Of a stretch of DNA of 64,000 nucleotides, positions 27,501 through 35,412 are shown piece by piece. Origin of the DNA: Trueperella bernardiae. Its GTDB lineage: Bacteria > Actinomycetota > Actinomycetes > Actinomycetales > Actinomycetaceae. Each line of letters starts with the position of its first letter. Position 1 is the first letter of the stretch. Below the pieces are notes generated by a model, which was not told the origin of the DNA, did no database searches, and saw nothing but the letters and a program-made list of their open reading frames with translations. The position numbers and the translations under genes were made by a program. Location: positions 1 through 64,000 of the forward strand of contig NZ_LNIZ01000002.1 of assembly GCF_001469025.1 (NCBI RefSeq), in the 5' to 3' direction.

Positions 27501-29436
27501 CTGGCTCATCACCCCCGGCGCTCAGACCATCGACACCATCGGCGACGGCGAAGCGAAGGACGTGACCTTCAAGGTCAAGCCTGACTGGTATCGAGGCGAA
27601 GCGGAGTTCGTCTTCAACGTCACCGCCGGCGAGCAGAGCGCGAACGTCCGCGCCACTATCTCGGCAGTCTGCGGATTGCCAACATCTCCGACGGCGGTGG
27701 GCGCATCCTCGGAGGAGCTGACTGGCGAGCGAGCCCCCAACGGGCCTAAGGAGGCAGCCGTTGACGGCAACCCCGCCACCTTCTGGCACACCGCGTGGCA
27801 GAACTCGCACCCCGATTACCCCCACTACATCGACCTGCAAGTTGGCGAGGACGGGGTAGACCTGTGCGGCTTCGTCTACACCCCGAGGCAGGGTCAGGTC
27901 AACGGTCGCGTCAAGGACTACGAGATCTACGCGGCCAACGAGATGCCCTCCGACCCGGCAGGTTGGGGCGAACCGGTCGCAAGGGGATCCTTCGAGGACT
28001 CCACCAAGAGCCAATTGGTCTCGCTTGACGGCGTTAAGGCCAAGTACCTCCGGTTCCAAGGCCTCAACGCTCAGCCGAGCGCCACAGACGCAACCGTCAT
28101 GTCTGCCGGCGAGCTTCAGGTCATTCGGGGCAGGGGCGCACCGAAGACCCTCGTTGAGCCCGCGGAGCCGACCTACGACGGCCTGAGCTACACCATCCCC
28201 GCCACCGAGGGCGTCACCTACCTCGTCGACGGCGCGCCCGTGACGCCGGGCAGCCACGAAGGACAAGCCGGTTCGACGCTCGTCGTGACCGCCGAGCCCG
28301 CTGACGGCTACTACTTCAGCGACTCCTTCTACGACAACGACGGCAAGTTCATCCCGTGGGTTCACACCTTCGAAACGTTGATCGTCCCGGACGAGCCGAC
28401 CTGGGTCGATGAGAACCTGACCATCACCGTTCCCGAGTCGGAGTACGTCGACTACCTTCTTGGATCGACGCTCCTCTCCCCCGGAACTCACTCTGTCGAG
28501 CCGGGCTACGTCGCGCAGATGAGCGCGCAGCTCAAGGACGGACTCGCGGACGGCATCACACTTGATCCCCAGGCGCAGACCACGTGGACACACCAGTTCC
28601 CCGACAAGGCCGTCGTTCCGGACGAGCCCGCCGAGCCGGTGTGCGAGACGATCGACAGGCCGTCAACCCCGGCGAAGGCCACTGATCGACTCGGCGAAGC
28701 AAGCGGCGATCGCTTCGCGGACCTGTGGGCGATCGACGCCGACGGTCATCTCCGGTTCTACCCGAGCCTCGGAAACGGCAAGTTCGCTGGCAAGGGTGTC
28801 GTGTCCTGCGACGCTCAGAACTTCGCCTCCATGGCTCCGATCCCGGATATGAACGGCGACGGGCGCGCGGACATGCTCGTGACTCTCGACGACGGGCGTG
28901 CCTTCTTCTACAACTCGCAAGGCGATGGCTTTCTCACCCGCGGGCAGCAGGCAGGCCACGGCTGGTCGAACCTGGACAACCTCGCCTACGTCGGCAGGAT
29001 CGGTTCGTCGCGAAGCGAGTTCGTCGTGGCACGTCACGTTCCCAGCGGGGATCTGTACCGCTACGTGCTCACCCCCTCGGGTATGCACTCAGGGACGAAG
29101 ATTGGCCACTCGTGGGGAGACATGCGCTCTATCATGTCAGCCGGAGATCTCACCGGCGACGGCGTATCGGATGTCATCGCGACAGGACGCGACGGCGGCC
29201 TCTACCTCTACGCCGGCTCCTCCGATGGCTACATCAGCCTCGCGGATCGCATCGGTCACGGGTGGGATGCCTTCACCCACGTGACCGTTCCCGGCGACAC
29301 GGACGGTGATGGGCGCCTGGACCTCGTCGGCATCCGAAACGATGGCAAGCTCTTCAGCTACCACAACACCGGTAGTGGTTGGGGCCCAGCGAAGGAGGCG
29401 GGCCATGGGTGGAGTTCGATCGCGATGATCGGATAG
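24550..29436 (+). CDS. lnbB: Secreted multidomain GH20 lacto-N-biosidase
   Basis: A 1628-residue exported glycosidase. The GTG start follows AAAGGAG. Layout by eye: signal peptide 1-39; F5/8 type C (discoidin) domain about 45-210; Ig-like module 215-285; GH20b domain about 290-415; GH20 TIM barrel about 415-760; beta-trefoil (ricin-like) domain 768-930; NEW3-like domain 938-1040; second F5/8 C domain 1045-1195; two Ig-like modules 1200-1352; and four FG-GAP/VCBS-type repeats 1380-1628 marked by GHGWS, GHSWG, GHGWD and GHGWS. YWHMGADEYL holds the catalytic Asp554-Glu555 pair. As I recall it, Bifidobacterium bifidum LnbB shares this segment and the TQVGARPE stretch. The enzyme releases lacto-N-biose from type-1 glycans for the importer upstream. 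No sortase motif or C-terminal helix is present, so the repeats may hold it at the wall. Confidence 0.88.
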   Translation: MIGTSRSWSRRAIAAVSAALVVVAGGGFGTLTAPPATADTTDTFIGGPDQLYVGYADSEETQEPNGNGPAAKAIDGVATTYWHTNWSVGNTETPGPHWISVGTFPGAQIADCSFTGIEYTQRQGSSGTGKHNGIVGNYEIHVSDSPIEDGAGFTDTTRVASGTFENTDSAQVVRFEGPATGKFVTLKALSALVNSQNLTSVGDIRLIGSCHTEAGATIVTPTAPIQSENGASITVPTIAGVDYKINGAIVTGDVTLNNGATTVTATPRDGYTFFGDQSVSYDFSYEGMPIPATIPSLTGQFARSEGTWTATQDVTVVRPDTFASSAQLLVDELNAYTNGDSVTGATNGTGIEIVIDDTHKESLGEEGYTLSIQPAGVTITAATARGAFWGTRTLSQMLRQSLTLPAGSVTDTPTYKERGVTLCACQINFSTEWIERFLNEMADLKLNSILMEMKLKSDAYPAANTFSYYSREDVKAFVEKADSYGIDVIPEINSPGHMNIWLENLPQFQLKDQAGNGSVDRLDITNPQAVEFYKTLIDEYDGVFSTNYWHMGADEYLMGASYATYPQLARYAREVTGNSQATGADAFTYFINDINSYVKAKGKTLRIWNDGIVATHAVTLDKDIVVEHWLGSGRSANELANDGYRLVNANLKLYFARATPYPIQANGPAFLYNDPNFDVNIFQGRDGVVSKTDNILGAKLSIWPDNGVKQTENEVELDVYEAMRYIAQITWSGGNPSDNPTYADFKAKRVDKIERSPMWENINRKPLEDGVYTISQPAGKSLQLAGNASLGDGDEWTLTSTPDHYYQLKNMATNQCLSVVSGYKHLSTVTQVGARPEARPCVDVSKIYTGNQAGNSGYAERNPQKWMLLTTGDGSFEIVNAVTLQRLAVATGAEEHIDFVEFNGTKKDTKPAAGEIVQLPGDMTDDVWKIEPSTRTFTATVASNPLTAYPSADDAGAATMTVTITNRTDANLTNVVVKPPVKNGWLITPGAQTIDTIGDGEAKDVTFKVKPDWYRGEAEFVFNVTAGEQSANVRATISAVCGLPTSPTAVGASSEELTGERAPNGPKEAAVDGNPATFWHTAWQNSHPDYPHYIDLQVGEDGVDLCGFVYTPRQGQVNGRVKDYEIYAANEMPSDPAGWGEPVARGSFEDSTKSQLVSLDGVKAKYLRFQGLNAQPSATDATVMSAGELQVIRGRGAPKTLVEPAEPTYDGLSYTIPATEGVTYLVDGAPVTPGSHEGQAGSTLVVTAEPADGYYFSDSFYDNDGKFIPWVHTFETLIVPDEPTWVDENLTITVPESEYVDYLLGSTLLSPGTHSVEPGYVAQMSAQLKDGLADGITLDPQAQTTWTHQFPDKAVVPDEPAEPVCETIDRPSTPAKATDRLGEASGDRFADLWAIDADGHLRFYPSLGNGKFAGKGVVSCDAQNFASMAPIPDMNGDGRADMLVTLDDGRAFFYNSQGDGFLTRGQQAGHGWSNLDNLAYVGRIGSSRSEFVVARHVPSGDLYRYVLTPSGMHSGTKIGHSWGDMRSIMSAGDLTGDGVSDVIATGRDGGLYLYAGSSDGYISLADRIGHGWDAFTHVTVPGDTDGDGRLDLVGIRNDGKLFSYHNTGSGWGPAKEAGHGWSSIAMIG

Positions 29437-29443
29437 ATGCCTC

Positions 29444-29473
29444 GCCGGCCGGCCCCCGCGGGGGCCGGCCGGC
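29444..29473 (+). terminator. Rho-independent-like hairpin after lnbB
   Basis: A 30-bp perfect GC palindrome (two 15-nt arms of GCCGGCCGGCCCCCG type) starts 7 bp after the lnbB stop, followed by GCGCCCCCTTT. It ends 55 bp before the stop of the convergent GH4 gene and could serve both strands. Confidence 0.75.
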
Positions 29474-29528
29474 GCCCCCTTTGCACATGCAACACTAATC
29501 CAGCACTATTTCCCGCTTTCTGCGTGCG

Positions 29529-30887
29529 TCACCCCTGGGCGAACACGCGGGCCACATCGGGGTTGCGCGCGATGTAGGCATCTAGGACCTCACGAGCCAC
29601 ATCGATCGAGTCAACAAGCGGGTGACTGGCCAACGCCTTCCACGCGATCTCCCGATCCCCCTTGAGCGCAGCCTCGATGACCAACTCCTCGCACGCCTTC
29701 ACCGCGGTCATCAACCCAAGTTCGGGCCCCGTCACCGGCTCCGGACGCCGGGGGTGAATACCGTTCGCATCCACGACACACGGAACCTCTACCACGGCGT
29801 CGGCCCGAAGCTCGGGCACGAGCAACCCCCGGCCGGACTCGTCGTCGGAATTACCCACGCCAAGGATCATCTGGAACTGGGAGGTCGCGCCGTTGCTCAG
29901 CGCGTTCATCAACTCCAGAGCGACGCGCGGATAGCCGCCGATGTCGATCCCCTCCTCGGGACGTCCCTCACCCGCCTCGCGCGCCTCGGCCATGTACGTA
30001 GCGTCACGCTCGGCGTCGGCGGCACGCCACACCTCGCCCGCCCGGCCCGGATTCGCCTCCGCTGACTCGTAGAAGCGCCCCTGCTGCTTAACGAGGAACT
30101 CGCCACGAGTCTGACCGTGGCGCAAACGCTGCACGATTTCCCGATTCTTGTAGTAGTAATACAGGTACTCGTTGGGCATGTGCCCAAGCGCACGAATCCA
30201 GTCCGCGCCGATGACCTGGGTTTCCTCCATCCGGGCCAGAAGAGAATCGTCTGCTAGGAGGCGTGGCAGGTGGTCAACGCCATTCGACGTCATCGAGCGC
30301 AGCCAGCCGAGGTGGTTGAGGCCGACGTAGTCGTAGGTGGTCGTGGATTCCTCCAGGCCAAGCACGTGAATCGCCCGGCGCACCAGCCCGATCGGGGTGT
30401 CACAAATACTCACAACGCGCGGGTAAATCGTCCGCATCGCCTGCGTGATGACACCAGCCGGGTTCGTGAAGTTCAGGACCCAGGCGCTGGGCGCGAGCTC
30501 GGCGACCGCGCGGGCGAGGCGGAGGGCCTCCGGGATTTGACGGAACGCGTAGGCGTAGCCGGCGACTCCCACCGTCTCCTGGCCGAGTACGCCGCGGCAC
30601 AGCGCCTCCCGCTCATCGATCACGCGCCCGCATGCCCCTGAGACGCGCATCGCGGAAAAGACGTAGTCCGCGCCGCGGACGGCATCCGATAGCGACGTCG
30701 TCGTGGTCACGGACCCGATCGCCTCCGCCAGTCCCAGCTGGACCAGGACGTTGCGCATAATGGCAAGGCGGGCGGGGTCGATGTCGTACAGGCATAGCTC
30801 GTCCAGGTGCACCGGAGAGTCCTCCTGGAACACGGATGCCACGTGCGGGACGCGGAAGCCGCCCCCGCCGATCAACGTCAGTTTCAT
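29529..30887 (-). CDS. NAD-dependent glycoside hydrolase family 4 (6-phospho-glucosidase-like)
   Basis: A 452-residue GH4 enzyme. The Rossmann N-terminus is KLTLIGGGGFRVP; NFTNPAGVITQAM, ICDTPIGL (Cys162) and GLNHLGWL (His192) supply the Mn-binding Cys and His and the substrate loop. GH4 enzymes oxidise C3 and eliminate the glycosidic bond, using NAD+ and Mn2+. The closest annotation class is 6-phospho-beta-glucosidase (LicH/CelF type). However, the CDTP motif is not the CN(V/I)P I associate with that class, and no PTS gene is in this window. Substrate should be treated as open. The gene is monocistronic, convergent with lnbB, and has GGAAGG upstream of its ATG. Confidence 0.85.
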   Translation of the reverse strand: MKLTLIGGGGFRVPHVASVFQEDSPVHLDELCLYDIDPARLAIMRNVLVQLGLAEAIGSVTTTTSLSDAVRGADYVFSAMRVSGACGRVIDEREALCRGVLGQETVGVAGYAYAFRQIPEALRLARAVAELAPSAWVLNFTNPAGVITQAMRTIYPRVVSICDTPIGLVRRAIHVLGLEESTTTYDYVGLNHLGWLRSMTSNGVDHLPRLLADDSLLARMEETQVIGADWIRALGHMPNEYLYYYYKNREIVQRLRHGQTRGEFLVKQQGRFYESAEANPGRAGEVWRAADAERDATYMAEAREAGEGRPEEGIDIGGYPRVALELMNALSNGATSQFQMILGVGNSDDESGRGLLVPELRADAVVEVPCVVDANGIHPRRPEPVTGPELGLMTAVKACEELVIEAALKGDREIAWKALASHPLVDSIDVAREVLDAYIARNPDVARVFAQG

Positions 30888-31329
30888 GATGCCTTCCTTT
30901 CGGATCCAAGCCTAGCGAGCTACCAGGGCCAATGGCACGGTGGGCGGTTCGAGGTAACCGCCCTGGAGGCCGATCCCGAGGGTTCTTTGCGGGCCAGAAG
31001 AGCGTTGTCAGCAAGGAGGCGTCGAGCGCTGTGGACGCAGCGACTCGTGAGTCCCTGCCGTCCGCATCCCCACAACAGGACAGTCACCAAGGACGAAGAA
31101 GATCCCCGCCTCAGCCTTTAGCTACAATTTCAACGGCTTGATCAAGAAGTACGGCTTCACCATGCGTGTGCCCGGCGCATTCCACCTTGGTAGAAGACGC
31201 CGGGCACGTCGCCGTGTTGCCTCAAAAGCGCAGGGCTACCCATAGAGACAGCCCACTTTTCTGCTCCTCAACGGTCTTCAGCCGTCAACTTGGTGACTCA
31301 TCTGGTCTTGATGACTTTTTCTAGCCGAG
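30888..31329. other. Intergenic region with a hairpin and no recognisable gene
   Basis: About 440 bp separate the GH4 gene from the small secreted protein gene. Short open frames exist on both strands but none has a credible start or family. The GH4 promoter must lie at the left end. A 10-bp hairpin GTGCCCGGCG/CGCCGGGCAC (31168-31177 with 31198-31207, 20-nt loop) may terminate transcription of the small gene at 31330. GC content falls from about 31120 onward. Confidence 0.5.
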
Positions 31330-31698
31330 TCACGCTGGTGCTTCTCTCTGCCCATGTACTTCCACGCCCGTATTCCGTTCGATTACCTCAATTTCTGTTC
31401 CATGAACACTTTCCACACTGGATACGGGAACAGCGTCAGGCTTCATAGAGTCCAAGAGATACCCTTGTTGGAGCTTATCTAGTAGCCCAGCAGCTACTTC
31501 CTCGTTGACGCCGTAGGACGCAAACTCGCCGATAAGGGAAGCTCTCTCCTCTTCGGTGAGCTCGACTGAGTGAGCGCTTGCTGAAATCTCCGCAGTTTCA
31601 GAGGTTGCATGCGCATGAGCTACTGCGGTTGTTGGCGCAAGAAGCATAACAATAGCGAGGCTTGCTAAGCCTCGACGTACAATCGACGATGACGACAT
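31330..31698 (-). CDS. Small secreted protein of unknown function
   Basis: From ATG 31698 the product has 122 residues. A good signal peptide (MSSSSIVRRGLASLAIVMLLAPTTAVAHA) is followed by an acidic, helical-looking segment (VELTEEERASLIGEFASYGVNEEVAAGLLDKLQQG). The end, IEVIERNTGVEVHGQREAPA, reads like the opening of a beta region that stops early. An upstream TTG at 31770 in the same frame would add 24 residues with no signal-like character. No clear ribosome site was seen. Base composition is less GC-rich than the neighbours, which fits acquired or decaying DNA. I do not recognise a family. It could be a C-terminally truncated member of a longer secreted family. Confidence 0.55.
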   Translation of the reverse strand: MSSSSIVRRGLASLAIVMLLAPTTAVAHAHATSETAEISASAHSVELTEEERASLIGEFASYGVNEEVAAGLLDKLQQGYLLDSMKPDAVPVSSVESVHGTEIEVIERNTGVEVHGQREAPA

Positions 31699-31923
31699 TG
31701 ACGGCTGAACCGTAACGGGAGCTACAAATGAACTCGACTGATCTCCAACGCACCGTTGCACTGATACCAATGACTTAGTGTTTATAGCGTAGCACCGGAG
31801 GTTTCGCCGCTACAAGGTTTTCAAAAGAGAGCAATGGTCTTGTTCTCGCCTACTACACGCCAAGATTTGACCCACATTTGGCAGGGCGCGGCGATTGTCG
31901 GAGGGCGCGGGTAGGCTGGGGGT

Positions 31924-33117
31924 ATGGGTGAAAAGGCTGAGGTTGTAGCTAATGTGGTGGCGGCGGGGCCGCTGTTTTTGGACGTCGTGCAGTTCGGGCT
32001 CGAGCACGCCCCGCGGCCCGGCGAAGAGCAGTGGGTCGCGGGCGGCGCCGTCATGGCTGGCGGCGTGGCGAACCAGGCGATCGCGTGCGCACGGCTCGGC
32101 CTGAACGTGGACGTAGTGACAAATGTCGGCGCGGATAGGGCCGGGCGCTGGGTGGCCGAGGTGCTCGCCGAGGAAGGCGTGGGCCTGGCGGGCTCCACGC
32201 GTGGGGGGACGCAATCCGTGACCGTGGCGCAGGTGCTGGACGGCGACCGGGCGTTCACCACGTACGGGGACGGCGCCTACCCCGACCTGCCGGCCGGCCT
32301 GGCGGATGCGGCGCCGGGGTTCGTGGTGGCGTCGGTGGACTACCTGGCGCGGAACCTCGAATGCCTGAAGCAGCTACGGGGCGCCGGGACCGTGGTCGTG
32401 GCAGACACGGCTTGGGACCCCACCGGGCGCTGGGATCGCGCCGACCTCGACCCGCTGGCTCAAGCCGACATCTTCGTCCCCAACGCCGCCGAAGCCCTCG
32501 CCTACACGCGGGCGGGGAACGTGCGGGAAGCCGCCCGGCGGTTGCTGGAGCTGGTGCCCACCGTGGTTGTGACCTGCGGCGGGGACGGGGTAGTGATCGC
32601 CAGCCGGCCCACGTGCGTGCTGACAAGGGATCATGCGCTGGGTGGCCCGGCTGGGGCTAGCGCCGGTGGGCCGGGCGCGCTCGTCATCGAGCTACCGGCG
32701 ATCGACGTGGAGGCAAAAGACACCACCGGCGCGGGCGACTCCTTCACCGCCGGGCTCGTGCGTGCACTCGCCCGCGGGGCCAAACTACTCGAGGCCGTGG
32801 TGCTCGGCCAGGTGGTGGCGGGGTGGACCGTGCAGCGGCTTGGGGGATCGGCGGCGGCGCCCACCCGTGCTGACCTGCGGGAATGGGCCGGGTCGGGCCA
32901 ACTGCGCTGGGCCCTCCCCACCGACACGGCGGGGCCAGGCGAGCCGAGCCTCGGCCGCGAACCGGAATTCACGGGACGATTTGGGCCGTATCTTCGTATA
33001 TACGTAGATGAGGTCGAAATCGTCCCGCAAAAATCCGCCCGCCTCGGTGCTGGCCCCACTGACTGGCCGACAATCCCGGACCCGGCGGCCGTGGCGGCCG
33101 CCTACGCCGGCGACTAG
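31924..33117 (+). CDS. PfkB family carbohydrate kinase with a repeat-derived insertion
   Basis: A 397-residue kinase of the ribokinase/PfkB family. Substrate loop GGVANQAIACARLG lies near the N-terminus, FVPNAAEALAYTRAG in the middle, and DTTGAGDSFTAGLVRAL carries the catalytic Asp and anion hole. PfkB proteins usually have 300-340 residues. Here the C-terminus carries an extra segment (FGPYLRIYVDEVEIVPQ) encoded exactly by the palindromic repeat at 32972-33027, inserted in frame before the closing DWPTIPDPAAVAAAYAGD. TAGGCT lies 6 bp before the ATG and no Shine-Dalgarno is needed if the mRNA is leaderless. The next genes, convergent, form an Rbs-type importer, so ribose or another pentose or polyol is a reasonable substrate, but this is not shown. 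Confidence 0.85.
   Translation: MGEKAEVVANVVAAGPLFLDVVQFGLEHAPRPGEEQWVAGGAVMAGGVANQAIACARLGLNVDVVTNVGADRAGRWVAEVLAEEGVGLAGSTRGGTQSVTVAQVLDGDRAFTTYGDGAYPDLPAGLADAAPGFVVASVDYLARNLECLKQLRGAGTVVVADTAWDPTGRWDRADLDPLAQADIFVPNAAEALAYTRAGNVREAARRLLELVPTVVVTCGGDGVVIASRPTCVLTRDHALGGPAGASAGGPGALVIELPAIDVEAKDTTGAGDSFTAGLVRALARGAKLLEAVVLGQVVAGWTVQRLGGSAAAPTRADLREWAGSGQLRWALPTDTAGPGEPSLGREPEFTGRFGPYLRIYVDEVEIVPQKSARLGAGPTDWPTIPDPAAVAAAYAGD
32972..33027. repeat. Palindromic repeat family 2, copy 2, inside the PfkB gene
   Basis: A 56-bp element has 11-bp perfect terminal arms (CGGGACGATTT/AAATCGTCCCG) and the inner near-palindrome ATCTTCGTATATACGTAGAT. It matches the copy at 39350-39405 at 48 of 56 positions. 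It keeps the kinase reading frame open. Confidence 0.8.
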
Positions 33118-33160
33118 CAGCCGGCCGCCCGGCACCGCCGGCTAGCTGCCCCGCACCCCG

Positions 33161-34264
33161 CTAGTCGTAGACCGCCTTCTGGATGTCGGGGTCGTCGAGG
33201 TTAGTGGCGTCGTACCAGTAGAAGCCGGAGTCGATCTCGGGCTCGACCTCCTCACCCTTGGCGGCGGCCACCGCCTTCTCCACCGCGATGTACCCCATCT
33301 GATACGGGTTCTGCGTGACGGCCCCAGCCATCACACCCTTGCGGATGAGCCCGATCTGCACCGCACCGGAGTCGAACCCGATCACCTGCACGTCACGCTC
33401 GGTGCGGCGCACGGTTTGCGCGGCGGCAACGGCGCCGTCGTCGTCGGTTGCGAACATACCGGCGAGATCGGGGTGAGCCTGGAGGATCGCGGCGGCTTGC
33501 TGTTCGGCTTTGGCCTGGTCGGAATCGTTGTACTGGACGTCCACCACATCGACGCCGGGGGCGTTGGCGGCGAGCCAGCCGATGAAGCCATCGCGTCGGT
33601 CAGTGCCGGTGACAGACGTCGAGGACTGGGCGAGCACCGCCACCTTGCCCTCCCCGCCGAGCAGCTCGGCCATGTGTTTGGCGGCCTCGGCGGCGGCGGC
33701 GCGGTTGTCGGTGGCCACGGTGGAGACGGGGATATCGGAGCCGGGCACGCCGGAGTCGAACGCGATGACGGGGATGCCCGAGTCCACGAACTGTTGCAAC
33801 GCGATGACGGACGCGGAGGAGTCGAGAGCGGCGAACACGAACGCGTCAGGGTGTTGGACGTGGGCGAGGTTGATCTGGTCCACCTGCCGCACCACGTCCG
33901 ACTCCGTGTCCGGCCCGGAGAACGTCACGTTCACCCCCAGGTCCTGCCCGGCGGCCATCGTGCCGACCTTGACGGCGGCCCAGAACGGACTCGCGTACCC
34001 CTTGGCGACCACAGCGATATCCATCCGCCCGTTCGACCCCGACACGCGTTCGCCCAGGCCCGCACACCCGGTCAGCCCCAGGGTGAGGGCCGCCCCGGTG
34101 GTGAGGGCCGCGAGCGCGCTGACGATCCAGGGCCGGCGGGGGTGGCGGCTCACGCGCGGCCGCTGGCCCCGGTGTTGGCGTTGGCCGGACGGGCGCGCCG
34201 CGGGTCCCGCCTGCGGCGCGCCCACCACGCCACCCCGGCACATAATTCCTTTCAACGTTCTCAT
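33161..34264 (-). CDS. Rbs-type sugar-binding lipoprotein
   Basis: A 367-residue periplasmic-binding-protein-like sugar receptor (Peripla_BP_4, RbsB type): MDIAVVAKGYASPFWAAVKVGT, FAALDSSASVIALQQ, IPVIAFDSGVPGSD, FATDDDGAVAAAQTV and QVIGFDSGAVQIGLIRKG. The lipobox LGLTGC ends a hydrophobic stretch. An unusually long, Arg/Gly-rich tail of about 40 residues precedes it. ATG 34264 overlaps the permease stop (ATGA). A second ATG at 34243 has AAAGGA close upstream and would remove seven residues. Third gene of an ATPase-permease-receptor operon for ribose or a related sugar or polyol. Confidence 0.87.
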   Translation of the reverse strand: MRTLKGIMCRGGVVGAPQAGPAARPSGQRQHRGQRPRVSRHPRRPWIVSALAALTTGAALTLGLTGCAGLGERVSGSNGRMDIAVVAKGYASPFWAAVKVGTMAAGQDLGVNVTFSGPDTESDVVRQVDQINLAHVQHPDAFVFAALDSSASVIALQQFVDSGIPVIAFDSGVPGSDIPVSTVATDNRAAAAEAAKHMAELLGGEGKVAVLAQSSTSVTGTDRRDGFIGWLAANAPGVDVVDVQYNDSDQAKAEQQAAAILQAHPDLAGMFATDDDGAVAAAQTVRRTERDVQVIGFDSGAVQIGLIRKGVMAGAVTQNPYQMGYIAVEKAVAAAKGEEVEPEIDSGFYWYDATNLDDPDIQKAVYD

Positions 34265-35412
34265 GCCGCCGCCTTCGGCTTCCTCCGCACGTCCACAAAC
34301 ACCGCGATGAGCACGATGATGCCGAGCACGATCTTCTGGTTTTGGTCAGACATGCCGAGGTGGACGGCGCCGTTGCGGATGGTCGCGATGAGGATCGCGC
34401 CCACCACCGATCCGAACACGGAGGCGTTGCCGCCGCGCAGCGACGCCCCACCCAGGACGGCCGCCGCGATCGCATACATCTCATACGACTGGCCCACGTC
34501 CGGCTTGCCCGACGCCAACCTCGACGCCATCAGCACCCCCGCCAGGCCCGTGAACGTGCCGGCCAGCGCATACACGCGCCACTTCCAGCGCTGGACGTTG
34601 ACGCCGGACAGCTCGGTGGCCTCTTCGTTTGAGCCCATCGCCAGCGCATACCGCCCGATCAGCGTGTGCTTGAGCAGGAAGTGCGCCACCACGGCCGCCA
34701 AGATGCACAGGTAAATCGCGTTCGTCAGCCCGAAGGTCTTGCCGTTGCCGAGCGCCAAGAACGGCCCAAAATCGTTGAGCGGGATCGACGACGTCCCCGT
34801 AATCGACAGCGCCGCACCCCACGCCACCAGCATCATCGCCAGCGTGGCCACCATCGGCTGCATGTTCAGCTTCGCCACAAGGAAGCCGTTCACGACGCCG
34901 AGCACCAGCCCAGCCAAGATTCCTGCGAGGACGCCGGCCGCAATAGCCAGCCCCATCGGCCCGCCCACCTTCGTCATCGCGAGCGCCGCGATCACGCCGG
35001 TGAACGCCATGCCGAATCCGGGGGTGAGGTCGATGCCGCCGGTGGCAATCACGAACGTGAGCCCGAGCGCCAGCAGGATGTACACCGACGCGTCCAGCAG
35101 CAGCGCCGACATGTTGCCCAGGTCCAGAAAGTACGGGCTCGCCACCGCGAAAACCGCCACGAGCACCAGCTCCGACACCACGATCAGCACCTGCGCCGGG
35201 TGCTTCGCATACAGCCGGCCGAGCAACCCGCCGCCGACCTTCCGACGCTCCCGCACCTTGATCCCGCCGCGCTCGCCGGCGTGCACGACGCCGCCCGTGC
35301 CAGCCGCGCCCACGTCCCCGGCGCTACCCGCGCCAGCACCAGCCGCGCTGGCAGCGCGGGCCGTGCGCCCGTCGTCGTCGGGCCTCACAGCCGATTCGAC
35401 CTTGCCGTTCAT
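34261..35412 (-). CDS. Rbs-type ABC importer permease
   Basis: A 383-residue permease of the branched-chain/ribose (BPD_transp_2) family, with about nine hydrophobic helices. Signature segments are GLTFVIATGGIDLTPGFGMAF, GLVLGVVNGFLVAKL, GSNEEATELSGVNVQRWKW and GGNASVFGSVVGAILIA. ATG 35412 is preceded by AAGGAGAAGC and overlaps the ATPase stop; the frame extends further upstream but only into the ATPase gene. A Gly/Ala-rich cytoplasmic tail of about 60 residues precedes the first helix. Confidence 0.9.
   Translation of the reverse strand: MNGKVESAVRPDDDGRTARAASAAGAGAGSAGDVGAAGTGGVVHAGERGGIKVRERRKVGGGLLGRLYAKHPAQVLIVVSELVLVAVFAVASPYFLDLGNMSALLLDASVYILLALGLTFVIATGGIDLTPGFGMAFTGVIAALAMTKVGGPMGLAIAAGVLAGILAGLVLGVVNGFLVAKLNMQPMVATLAMMLVAWGAALSITGTSSIPLNDFGPFLALGNGKTFGLTNAIYLCILAAVVAHFLLKHTLIGRYALAMGSNEEATELSGVNVQRWKWRVYALAGTFTGLAGVLMASRLASGKPDVGQSYEMYAIAAAVLGGASLRGGNASVFGSVVGAILIATIRNGAVHLGMSDQNQKIVLGIIVLIAVFVDVRRKPKAAA

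Noticed and set aside
25054-28593. Long - strand frames opposite lnbB
   Set aside because: They are antisense to a continuous 1628-codon gene with clear domains and show no family motifs of their own.
28690-29430. Repeated GHGW-encoding sequence considered as a tandem DNA repeat or CRISPR-like array
   Set aside because: The repeats are protein-level FG-GAP-type modules of about 50 residues with diverged DNA and no identical units or spacers.
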